A DNA stretch of 64,000 nt from Dysidea avara (lineage: Eukaryota; Porifera; Demospongiae; Dictyoceratida; Dysideidae): assembly GCF_963678975.1 (NCBI RefSeq), contig NC_089273.1, forward strand, positions 5,658,507 to 5,722,506, written 5' to 3'. The notes beneath the pieces are model-generated. The model saw only the letters and a program-made list of their open reading frames with translations, made no database searches and was not told the origin of the DNA. A program made the translations under genes and the position numbers. Of this stretch, positions 22,341 through 34,900 are shown piece after piece (within the stretch, counting starts at the first letter, position 1; each line of letters begins with the position of its first letter).

Positions 22341-23466
22341 GTTAATATACTCACGGTGTGGCGCGCCGGCTTCTTGGGCCGCACGACACACTATCGTGTG
22401 TCTTGATTTACGGACGACGTCAGACCTGTCAAGTCACACGCACAATCACACGCATCCAACCTTTTCCTCACACCCACAGTCATAATCTCTTGCAGTTCGA
22501 AAGTTTCCTCAGCAGTAGGCGCTCCTTGGTGCTAGCAACGAAACCTTCGAGATGTGCATTATTTAGAGTAATAGGTACTGGTGTCATGTGATCCGTAGAT
22601 TCAAATGTGGATGTTACCACCACGTAGCACGAAGTAATGGGACATAACCAGAAATTATCGGACAGGAGACTTCATAGTTTTGGGTGACCTCAAAATGTCA
22701 TTATTATACCAGCAGTTTTCTGATAGTTGTCTGAAGTCGAGATTAGTTGCACGTGATGGCGGCATGGGATGGAGAAACGATTGTTGACAGAAATGAATCT
22801 GCATTGAAAAGTTCAGAGATGTGTATGAATATATAATTGTACAAGAATTGTTCTCAGTGAATGGGATTATACAAGTGCACAAGAGACCAGCCAGAAAGTA
22901 CAGTTTATCTAGGTAGGATTAGGCCACTCGAAATAAATTTTCTGTTTCCCATCCACCACCCGCATCTGGCAGTTCTGTCAGCTCTAAATATTCCATTATT
23001 CCGTATTCTTCCATTATTTTCTGGATGTTCTTGCATTCTGTAAAGGCTCAATGAAAGCCATCTTGTAACAGTGTCAGCTCACGTATCAGCAATGTTATCA
23101 AGTCAGCAAAATTCACGATTTTGTTATTTTTTTCAATTGAACATGCATTAAGCATGGTTTTATGTAGTTTTTATGGCTGTGCCAGAAAAATAATGGCTTG
23201 AATGGCTGCCAATCTTATAATGGAAATGGACTGCCCGCTTGCATGCAAATGTGCCTGAGTCCAGGATGGGAAACAGAGAATTTATTTGGAGTGGCCTTTG
23301 CTAGTTCAGATACCACACCCAGAATATATTATTTTGCAATATAACCACATGTAGATGTAGCTAGTTACAGAATAGCTAGCCATAGTACAGTGTTAATGTA
23401 TTGGTTAACAATTTTGCTATAACTAGCACAGGGAAACCATACTGATATAATGACATGGAATCCTAG
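22341..23466. other. Spacer with one weak candidate start
   Basis: No gene is recognised. An ATG in the context GTGATGGCGGCATGGG at 22756 opens a 26-codon frame to TAA 22834-22836, with possible donors nearby. Its sequence matches nothing I know. It could be an upstream exon of the RhoGEF gene, but that is speculation. Confidence 0.3.
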
Positions 23467-24105
23467 GGGCGTCTGTATTTAGCGGATCACGGATCACGTG
23501 ATATGCATGCTCAACTCGATTTTGAGCACTGGGAAATATTTATACCCTAGTGTAACATACAGCATACTGTAGAATTTATATTTTATCCACAGGTAGGAAG
23601 CCTGAAGAGATTTCAATCGATACTATATAACTATAATAATTAGAGCGCGCGCGTATTAAAAATTTAACACACTTACAGAGTAAGATTATTTTAATTCACC
23701 TTAAAACTGAATCACTGATGTATTCTTTACACCAACACAATACTCAATAGACTAGCTCTGTATTGCAAAAACAAACGACAAAGGATACACGCCAACATAT
23801 TAGAAGCCTATTCACACGTGAGTGCGCTAGCGTATCCTTTGTCGTTTGTTTTTGCAATACAGAACTAGTCTATTGAATATTGTGTTGGTGTAAAGAATAC
23901 ATCAGTGATTCAGTTTTAAGGTGAATTAAAATAATCTTACTCTGTACGTGTGTTAAATTTTTAATACGCGCGCGCTCTAATTATTATAGTTATATAGTAT
24001 AGGGTATAAATATTTCCCAGTGCTCAAAATCGAGTTGAGCATGCATATCACGTGATCCGCCGATCCGTGATCCGTTGATCCGTGATCCGCTAAATACAGA
24101 CGCCC
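23467..24105. mobile_element. Foldback transposon with 9-bp TSD, 639 bp
   Basis: The arms are about 300 bp each, starting GGGCGTCTGTATTTAGCGGA at the left with the exact inverse at the right. The 9-bp duplication GAATCCTAG lies at 23458-23466 and 24106-24114. The right terminus carries extra GATCCGTGATCCG subrepeats that are absent on the left. Nine-bp TSD plus long arms suggests a MULE-like foldback. No coding capacity. Confidence 0.88.
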
Positions 24106-24114
24106 GAATCCTAG

Positions 24115-25785
24115 CCCACTAGTTATAAATTTGATAGGTGATTGCATGATGTGTCTCCATCATAGATTCATAGTCATAGTTTGGAAGAATCTCACTCATT
24201 CTGGATTGTTCAACTTGACAGCCCTGGGACGATGAACTTGAGAAGAAAGTACCCCAGTGGTGGAGGGAAAGGCACTCCAGAGAGCCGGTCTTCAAGGTAC
24301 ATCCGTATCCAGAGCAAAGTCGATTGTTTCGCTAAAGGCTTGCTTGGTGAGTCTCCAATAGTTTCAGACATGTTTTACTTGAGCTCCAGTTCGAAACTTT
24401 GAATCAGTGAAGCATTCATTACCTTGATATTGCTATACGAAATATATAACGCTCAAAGAGTGATCTTGAGATGAAATATAGCACTCAGCTTCACCTTGTA
24501 CTATATTTGACTTTTACCCACTCTTTTTGTGCTGTAGTTTTCGTATATTATTGTTAATCTTAAGAACACTGTTCCTAATCCTAGCGGTACTGTTCTTAAT
24601 CCTACAACTGTGTCTCTTAACTATAGACAGATTTCTAATGTTTGTACAACAAATAACCGGCTAAATAAATATTGCACTGTGACTGGTGACCGGCTGAATA
24701 TCCACTTCGTAACTAATACTCAATATATGTGTGGGTTTGAGACTTGCTTGCCTGAGTAATGGCTTGTATATTTTAATTGTAACATGCAAACGAAATTTTA
24801 AATCTCAAAAGTATGTTACAGTAGGTGGGTTTACTGAGACAGTCACATAAATAGAAGTTATAAAGTAACGAGCATAAGGAAAAACTATTATTAGGGATCA
24901 AGAAACAACAAGTAGTGAAACAAGGAAATAGCAAACAAGCAACAAAACGAGAGATTGGCTATACCTGCAGGTATACTAATGGACATGTAATTCCTATACA
25001 TACTTCAGTCTACTACCTATGACTGAATTAGGGATTAAATGTCCATTAGTATATCTGCAGGTATATACAATAGGCAACCTCTCTTCTTGTTTTATTCTTT
25101 GATCACTAATCCAACTTATAATTTTAAATTTTTCCTTCTACTTGTATAACATACTACATACAATTTGTTAAATCAAAGGCAATTCAGTATTAAATGCTAC
25201 CACTTATCACCATAATTATCGTTACAGTACTAAATAATCAATTGATGTCTACGAATCTAAACTTCCAAACATGGTTATAGTCTTGTATGCATAGTTACAT
25301 TCCCAGACACCATCCACTACATTGGACTAAGTTGTACTGAAATACACTACAAGGTTATAATGTACATGATGTGATTACAATACTAATAGCTACATGATAA
25401 TCAGTCAAAATAACACACATCATCACTGATGAAGTTAAATGATGCAATTCTTTGGTCTGATTTTGATTTCTATAAATGGTAGAGGATGCCACTTGCCATT
25501 GAGGTGTATTGTTTGACTATGGCTGTACTGAACATTGAGATATAGAGCAGAGCAGAGCAGTGATTGTACCACCATCCACCACCATTGCCATGTGAATTAT
25601 GTACTGCACAATTACTACCCCACCTATCATTATCCCTATCCCTCGTTGTGAATTTCCAGCCATTCAAAGACCAGTTGGGATTAATTGTAGAGGTATAAAA
25701 TGTACAATACTGTAAACTAAGTCAAAAGTTCTCCGTCATAAATTGTCCATTATAGAAAACCTGTTCCACTATATTCACTACAGCA
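24115..25785. other. Spacer with an inverted-repeat element and a doubtful exon
   Basis: At about 24957-25083, AGATTGGCTATACCTGCAGG pairs with its inverse around 25040-25083, forming a small foldback; half-copies occur at 40120-40190 and 43140-43205. A frame at 24232-24345 ending at a GTGAGT donor encodes a basic, Gly/Ser-rich stretch and could be a 5' exon of the RhoGEF gene, but nothing identifies it. The DH-domain exons expected here were not found. Confidence 0.35.
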
Positions 25786-25896
25786 GTATTGTAGTCTAGT
25801 ACTGTAGTCTAGCTAGTATTGTAGTCTAGTATTGTAGTCTAGTATTGTAGTCTAGTATTGTAGTCTAGTATTGTAGTCTAGTATTGTAGTCTAGTA
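25786..25896 (+). repeat. 13-bp minisatellite TAGTATTGTAGTC
   Basis: About eight tandem copies of TAGTATTGTAGTC, the first ones slightly irregular, end 30 bp before the first recognised RhoGEF exon. Confidence 0.85.
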
Positions 25897-25925
25897 CTTA
25901 CATAACTTTTACTACTTCACTACAG

Positions 25926-28900
25926 ACAGCTTCTAGTACTATGACACAAGTAGCTGAGCACATCAATGAAGTGAAGAAAAGTTATGAGACCAGTCTACTA
26001 GTACAGGTAAAAAAGTACACAACACATACACATATTTATACAGTTTGTTTAGTAGCAGTTACCACTGACTGTAATACACTAGTACAAATACTGTGGACTT
26101 GAAATAATATTGACTGTGTCAGACATAGGTGCCAAATACATACAACTTATAAGTTACTAGGGGTGAAATAGATATCAATTTTGTGAGACCTACTGTAGAT
26201 GTTCTTTAGATGAAAGTGAAGCCACAGTCTTTGACTACATTTTGATACAAAGAGAAACCTCAACTGTTATAACATTGTAGTTGCTGGCATGTAAAATGTG
26301 TGAGTAAAGTGCCTTTCACATTATGTACATTATTGTTGGTGTTTAGCTGTTTGTTGTTTACTTCACAGGAAATACAATCACAATTAATAGGATGGGAGGT
26401 ATGTAATTCATTTTGGTGTAGCCTGATTATTTCTTTAGTTGTGTACATACATTACAAGTGGACTTTTACTTTAATAATTTTTTGCACTTTTTCTTGTTCA
26501 TCGTATTATAAGTATGTATCCACTTATTACAGGGTAATGATCTACTGACTTAGGAGATCTTGTGGAACAGGTACGGCTTGTTAGTAAATGTGTAGCATAT
26601 ACCTATACCCTGTATATGTGACCGTCTCAGCAAAAACTTGACTTGTTTGCACAATTAAAAAAAATTTTTTATTCACTCAGCATTATTAGCAGTGTCCAAG
26701 GAATGGATCACCAAAGTTTCAACCTTCTGTGGTGTGTAGTTTTGAAATTATAGCACTAGCCAGTAGGAAGAGTAAGATAATCAATTTGTACAGTGACTGT
26801 ACTGAAAATAAACTACAGGCGCTTATATTCACAGTCATAACTTCCGTTTGGATTAGTCTACAAATTGCAATTTGGTTTAAAATGTTCACCATGGATCAGC
26901 GCAACAGCCAAGGTATAGTGTTAGCCCTGTAGACACTTGCGCATATGGATATGAAGGCGGTTTGATAGAAGAAACGATGACGATCTTGTTTACATTTACC
27001 ATATCATAAACAAATGTACGTGACACGCATACTGTTAAAGCTACAGAAACGAAGCAAAGATTTTTGAACTCTCCATAAGCAGGCAAATAAGATGGTATAT
27101 AGTTTTAATCGATTTGAGTCTTCCTTCTTCAAATACTGGCCCAATAAAAACTTGCATATTTTTCTTTATAGCATGCATAATTTTGCAAATTATTTTTTAA
27201 ATTTCATTTTTCTCAATATGCATGCTTGTGCATACAAGTCAGGTTTTTGCTGAGACAGTCACATATACTGTATTGGTGGTTATCTTTCTCCTTGTTGGGG
27301 AGGTTGTCTTTTTGGTAAAAATTCCAGCAGAAAGTACGCATTCCACAGTGTATGTGTGTGCGCACATGTACAAGTTTGAAAAGCATCACCAGGTAAACTC
27401 TTACATAAAAATCTCAAACAATCATGCAGGCAGTGTACATACCAGGTAGATTTGATAGACAATATGCCAAGACTGCCTTATTATACCAGAAGACACTTCC
27501 AGTGAGTACTATCAAAAAATGTTGGCTGCTTGTACTGTGTCATACAGTTAAACCTGGCTAACTGGTCACCTGTTTTGGGGTGAGATTCTAGCCGGATGGC
27601 TTCTTTAAACCAATGCATTACTGTATAAATTCTTCACTTAAAGAGTATGTAAAGTTGGCCTTTACAGAAAGATGGCCTTTCAACTGAGATTTTTAACAAA
27701 GTATTGTTGTCGATTAAGATTCTTACTCACTGCTATCCCAGCATTTTAGCTTTCTTACAGGTCCCCAGTGTACAGAGGTTTGTGTTGTTTGTGTTAGGGG
27801 ACATTCAAGTTTCTTGGTAGCAAGACGTCAACTGTTGCAATCCACTTGGCCACAGAGGGACGCTTGTTGTTGTTTGAAGGAATATTGATGATCACAAAGA
27901 AGAAAGAATATCAATATGTGTACCAGAACTAGGCCTGCGCCGATTATGCCAGCATAATTTGGGGCATAATAGGTAGCCAAAAGCATCAGCATAATGCCAG
28001 CATAATAGGCAAATTTTTTGTGCATTGGTTATCAGAGAAGCTGAAACTTTGCCTACTTTGCATGATGCAGAATGGGATAGTATGCAAACATAGTAAAGAT
28101 CTGATTTACAGCTACGTTGTGAAAAAAGATTAGTTAAAGATCGATATACTCTAATAGAACAGTCACCGCATAATGAAATATCCTAATAGAACGCTCACAA
28201 TGCATTAGGTACTCTAATAGAGCAGTCATGACACAATTTTATATGAGCATATTTGGAGCATAATGGGACACAACTGGGCATAAATGGAGCATAATAGGAG
28301 AAATTTTGGAGCAAGGCTCAAAAGCATAATAGGCAATTTCAAAAGCATAATAGGCTCAGGACCACATTATTGTGAGTGGGTATATAATGTTGTGTTGACT
28401 GTACGTAATATTGTGTGTATGTATCGGGTTACAAGTTGGGTTAAGGTGATTTGCGAATTTTTAGTATTTGGGTGCTGACACAGTATTTTTAGAATTTAAT
28501 TTAGATGATTGGTGCAATTTAGGGCATGAGAATTGCATTAACCTTTGAATCAAAATGAAGCGTATCTGTCTCTTATGTGTATAGAAATTAAGGGCACACA
28601 AGGCTTTTTGTCAGGAGAATTTTTGTAAAGAAATAAAATAGACAAACCACACATGTAAAATAGTTAAAGAAGTAGTTCTAACCCAGCTTGAAATATTGTG
28701 CATGTTACATGCATGTACCATGTGACTTCCATGCATGTTTACTGTAACATGAGTGCTATGTGTATGTGAAGTGCATGTGCTTATCATGCAACATGCATGT
28801 TACAGTGAGGGGGATGCACATTTACCACGTATGCAATGACCATCGTACATGTTGCATGTGCCATGCATAGTACGTACGTATGTGTACATTATAGTATACA

Positions 28901-31900
28901 TGCGTGTTGCATGTAGAATCCCACAATGAAAACCAAAGTTTGGTTGTTAGATTAAAAATACAAAATAAAACAGTGAAAAGTAGTTTGATAAGTCAAAGCT
29001 GTTGTGTGACTGTTCTACATGCTGTAGGTGTTCCCAAGTACATAGTAATACATAGCAGGGTGGTAACCATTAGATAACCATAGTAACAATACATGCATGT
29101 AACTTGTCTGCATGCCCACCATGCTTACACATGTAGTTACTCACAAATCAACACAAATCACAGAGTCGTTTGAACAACTTTACGGGCTCATTTTTCGCAG
29201 CGTATAACACAGTTTGACACTCTCCCTCCCCATTATATACTCTTGTTAATACCAATAACATGTTCAGAATATTCTGACTGTAGGTTGCTTGTAACGTCCA
29301 TAATACATGCACAATAATTTGACCTGAGAAGGCCTCTGGGCATTTGTGGTTGAAGGTACATTTCCTTAGCAACTGGTAATTTATGTAATTATGAAATTAA
29401 AATAAAATATAATACTGTACGTAGCACCAAAACAAAACGATTAACTTACACCGAATTGTTTATTTAAATTTCTTATAGATGGACGATCTTAAAACAGATG
29501 GAAGAATTCCAAGATTTTTGCTCTGTTTTGAGCTGTATGATGTGTCCAGAGATAAAGCCTTTGTATTCATTGTAAGTGACCCATAAAATTTACATATTAC
29601 TAGTGGTTAAATAAACCATCAAGATAAGTGATAGTAAGTTTTTTATGTTTAATACTGTTTGAGAGAATGAGAGTCGATTATCTAACACTAAATTGACCGT
29701 TCTGTTGAAGTGTTTTGTCAACTGTGTAAACTCTATTAGAGTAATTACACAAAAGTTCTATTTATTGCAGTGTTTGTAATAGCTGTAACATGGGCACGAG
29801 GGATTTGCCTGATATGTACTGTACATATGCCCAAAGCCCGAAGGTTGCCGGCTTACATACATATCAGGCAAATCCCAAGTGCCCATGTTACTAGAGGTGT
29901 ACCAATATACTGATACATATCAAATCGGTGGCCGATATAGACATTTCTACTATTTCGGTGGGAGCCGATATTGCTGCTAAAACCGATACGATACACCGAT
30001 ATACAACTGAACTATCTTGAGGATACTGTCCAATGATCAAGCCATATTATAAACCCTATTATTTAGCTAATAAGGGCGGAAACAGTAGTTATCTTCTTTG
30101 TTTAAAAGCAGTATGCTACACGAAGCCATCTAAGTGCATGGATAAGTACTGTTTTGTTGTCAAAGCTTACCAATCATACAACAAACACTCATAGTGGTGG
30201 GCCTGGGGAAACATGAACCAAGAGCACAGCATAAAACAACCAGCCATCTCTACAAGCCATTAAAATATGAAGTAATCCGGACTAATCTTGGCAGGGGCAT
30301 GTATTAAAGTATTTGTGGGTGCCTTATAGTCTGAGTTATCAATAGAGGCCACACCACCATAGGTAACCAAGCATAGCCAATAATCTTAAGGCTGTCTTCA
30401 GTAGTTTCTTCAGTAGCTATATGTAGTTCTTCAAACATAAATAGCTACACTTAGTTATATCAGTATATCGTATCGGTATCGTATCGGTTTGAAAATGATT
30501 AATCCTCATCGTATCGGTATCAGATCGGTTTAGTTTTCTTATATCGGTACACCTCTACATGTTACAACTAATACGTATGTAACACTTGTTTCAGGCTAAT
30601 AGCCTGTACTGGTGAGTGATTGTCCATGAGTGCAACCGCTGGATTCTTTTACCTATATGCATGCTTGAAAGATTTGATTATGGCTAGGCGGCACATATGT
30701 GGTAGCTACGTTTTTTGTTACTGTAAGATTGAACTACTTTAATAGAGCAGTCATTTACGTAAATCATACGAACATATTTTTACATGAATAATTTAATGAC
30801 GAAAATTTTTGCACAAAAAGCGAATTACGGTATGATTCATCTTTACCATGAAGTACAAACCGTACAGTACATGTGTATTTAGTGTTGTAGTAACCATGTA
30901 TCCCAGTGGCGGATTCAAGACCCCCCCCCCCCCCCCCCCCCCCTAAAAAAAGGAAACATACAATTAAGATACTCAGTCAGTCAAATACTCTAATAGAACA
31001 GTCACTACATATAACACTAAAGACTATTGAGAATCTTCCGTAGTTACTGAATACAATAACTAGCATCTGCAGCATTATCCCATGTATGGGCACACTTAAC
31101 CTGCTAAGAATATTTTGCAAATGAAATGCACGTGGTGTGTTTGCAATTCTTAGCTGAACAACACACGATTGTTACTTATCCCTATACAGCTCTTGATCAA
31201 TGTAGTTCACTTAGATAGCGATATGATTTGCATAAAACCACCCTGCATCAAAATTTTCAGTCTGGAGACATACAAAATAGCTTAAGTTTCTGCAGCCCCC
31301 AAGAAGCTTACTAACCTGATGCACACCCCTCCCCCCTCCTTTCCAAACCCTGGATCTTCCCCTGCAATCTAAATGCAAAGATTAATGATATGGTCATGGG
31401 GTCAACTAAAATTCAGTGGTGAAAGTCAACTGTCTAGCTGTTATTTGGTAGAGAAGGGAAAATACCTGAGTCCCATAGTCCAGGTCCATCCAGTGATTGT
31501 ATACATACTACCCATATAAGTTGTTATAACTGACTCTTCATTTCAGTAAACAAACAAATTACTACTTGTGTAATGGATAAATTAACACCTTGATGCTGTT
31601 CTGAGTACTCTTCTACATGTGTATTGTAGCTCATGTATATATGTGCTTACAGTCTTGTGAGGTATATAGCAGATTTTTATTTGATCTTGTGTTTAGGATT
31701 CTTTATAATAATACAATTCGTGGCATAATTTATCACATGGAGTTTTCTTGATCTCATGGTTATATATGCCTTAAAATTACTATGGTAAAACATGACCTCA
31801 TGAGAGCAAGTGTCGAATGGTTTTATTTTGTGCATACAGTAGCAGACAAAAAAGTTCCCCATCATTTCTGTTCTGTTTTGTTTCGTTTACACGGAAACAA

Positions 31901-34900
31901 AGTGTTTGTGTAGCAAGTGGAAAATGCAAGCACTGTTGTTCCTTTTCAAAAGTGTTTCGTTGTTTTAAAGTTATTGCCAGTAGCTATTAAAAACTACTTG
32001 GATGCAACAGTCTTGCTAGTTAGCCTACACTTGTAGCCGGCAGCATTCTTTGCACCAGTGAGCGGTCACTTTGAAGTACGTACCTATTTAAACTATTAAA
32101 CTAATGCAGAGGCTACTACAGGATACTTAGAGAAGCTGCGTGGTAATCGAGTATTATGATGATTATTGTTATTATTCTTATTACAGTTGCACGGTAGCTA
32201 AACTACAAAAGAATTAAGAATAGTGCTAGCAAAGACTGCTTATTTTAGCAACAGCAGCAACAAAGTGGAAGCGGAGGACTGACATCCGAGATGGAGGCCA
32301 TGAAGGCAATAAAGCTTTATATTCTAACTATAGCTAAAGCAATAATTGCTAACTGTAATACTTTAACAAGCTAGAATTCTTACAATATATATCTAAGTAA
32401 TTCACGCACCAAGTAATTCATTGTTCTGCATCAATGTTATGCATGTCGCAGGATGGTCTGTCAACAATGGCGACTCCTGGTGACGAAACTTAAGCCGGCT
32501 TCTCGTACTGTATTTTTCCAAGATCTTGCTGTGTACAAAGTGCCATGTGCTAATGCGTACACATGCAAGTTACAAAATTTGGAGTTAAGCCACGTGGTCT
32601 TACAGTACAGGTGCAAATACTGTACCGTCAATAACTTGTCAGGCCTTAATTTAATTTTTAAGGTGGCAAGGACAAAAAACCTTACATATTCAGAAATGTA
32701 CAAACATAGAGTCAAATTATACAGACATGAGCTAGAGGAGCACTTTATGTACACTGCTGGAATTGGAATAGGGAGTTTCCATTGAAAGTTTTGAGGTTAA
32801 ACACAACCATATAGCTGCAATATATCACCAGGCTGTGGTCATAACAGCTGCTGGTGATAGCAGCACACAAAGGGGAGGTGGCATTGGTAAATCCTTGGAT
32901 TGGGAAAATGTAGTATCTCCTAGGAACCAAGTGACAGTTATTGTTAGCACTACAAACAAACATGTACACATCAGCTTTTATGGTACCACTATTGGTTTTG
33001 CAAGGACATGTGTGTCCGCCCAAAACTAATTATGTGCAGACATTGTGCTATTTATGCGGATTTTGTCCATTGACCACACGTTAATGTAAGACCTGCTTGT
33101 GGTAGTCTTCTACTGTTCTTTAATCATACTAAAGAGTATTACAACGATGTGTGAAACTGAATCAGCAATGACTCACTTTGCCAGATGCGCGCGCAGTGTT
33201 AGCGCATGGCGCTTCGTATACCACAAGATCTTAGAAAAATACAGTAGATTGTATAAGTCATTCAATAGTTTACTATTAAACCATTAGTGTTGATAACCTT
33301 GTGGTGTTGTAAATCCGTTCCAGTTGATGGACTATTTTACAGCATAATTTATATACAAATACTAACTGTACATATTTATTCCGTCTATGTTTTGGTGTTG
33401 GAAACTAATAATCCAAAAATTTTATGCAAGCTCAAACAAAAACAGATTACAGGCCTGAATAGTGAATAACATTGGAGTCAATATTAGATCTTTTGAAATA
33501 GTTGTTTCAATACTGACTAAAGACAGGATTAGTATAGGTAGTATTGGAACACTATTATTATGCTGTGTATTTTAATTAACACACAAACAATTTAAAAAAA
33601 AATGTAATATCTGTATGCATACTGTTGGCTTTGTCTCCAGCTTGCTCCAGCTACAGCTGTTAGCAATTCTCATCACGTCTTCAACAGCAGTTGTAGCTTC
33701 TGTTGGATTCCTAAGCTAGTGAATCATGAAAGCGTTCTCGGACATAGCTAGCTAATAATCATACATGTACATACAGCACTGTTACAATAGGAACATACAG
33801 CACTGTTACAATAGGAACATACAGCACTGTTACAATAGGAACACACAGCACTGTTACAATAGGAACACACAGCACTGTTACAATAGGAACACACAGCACT
33901 GTTACAATAGGAACACACAGCACTGTTACAATAGGAACACACAGCACTGTTACAATAGGAACACACAGCACTGTTACAATAGGAACACACAGCACTGTTA
34001 CAATAGGAACACACAGCACTGTTACAATAGGAACATACAGCACTGTTACAATAGGAACATACAGCACTGTTACAATAGGAACATACAGCACTGTTACAAT
34101 AGGAACATACAGCACTGTTACAATAGGAACATACAGCACTGTTACAATAGGAACATACAGCACTGTTACAATAGGAACATACAGCACTGTTACAATAGGA
34201 ACATACAGCACTGTTACAATAGGAACATACAGCACTGTTACAATAGGAACATACAGCACTGTTACAATAGGAACATACAGCACTGTTACAATAGGAACAT
34301 ACAGCACTGTTACAATAGGAACATACAGCACTGTTACAATAGGAACATACAGCACTGTTACAATAGGAGCACACAAATTATACTTGTAGATAATATCACT
34401 GTTAACCTGTTGACTGGAACAGCTTTTAGCTTTGGCGAGTCGTGAAGCCTTGTGTGAAACTGTACAATACCCTGGCCACACAGGTGATGGGGTTGCTGTG
34501 ATTATTTAAAATGGAACATGAACGCAAACGGAACAGTGTGTAAATGCCGTTCAACAGAATGGGAACTTTTTGTCCACAACTATAAATTTGTTTTGCAAAA
34601 AAGACCTGCATGTTACACTTTTTTACAAGCTCCCTGTGGTAATACTGTGGAAACTGGGCAGTTATGTACATGTCTGTAAGAGCATCTTAACTCTAGTGGT
34701 AGTTTGTGTGTGTGTATGTGTGCGCACGCAAGTGCGAAAGCTTCGTAATAACAAAGACATTCTGTATCAATCTTTACACAATCATGCCATGGCATAGAGA
34801 GGGCCGTATATGTATAGTGTAGGACTAATTTGTTTCACTCTAAGCAGTGCTTATTCCACTACAACTATGTACAGTAGTAGCTTTCAGAAGTAATAAACCT

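Noticed and set aside
32453-33029. Overlapping ORFs of 92-110 residues on both strands
   Set aside because: No recognisable family, mutual overlap and no splice partners.
33769-34368. CRISPR-like array
   Set aside because: Units are contiguous with no unique spacers and the genome is eukaryotic.
33748-34481. Three long overlapping ORFs (over 200 residues) with 8-residue repeats on both strands
   Set aside because: They are produced by a 24-bp tandem repeat without stops; being open on both strands and lying in an intron argues against coding.
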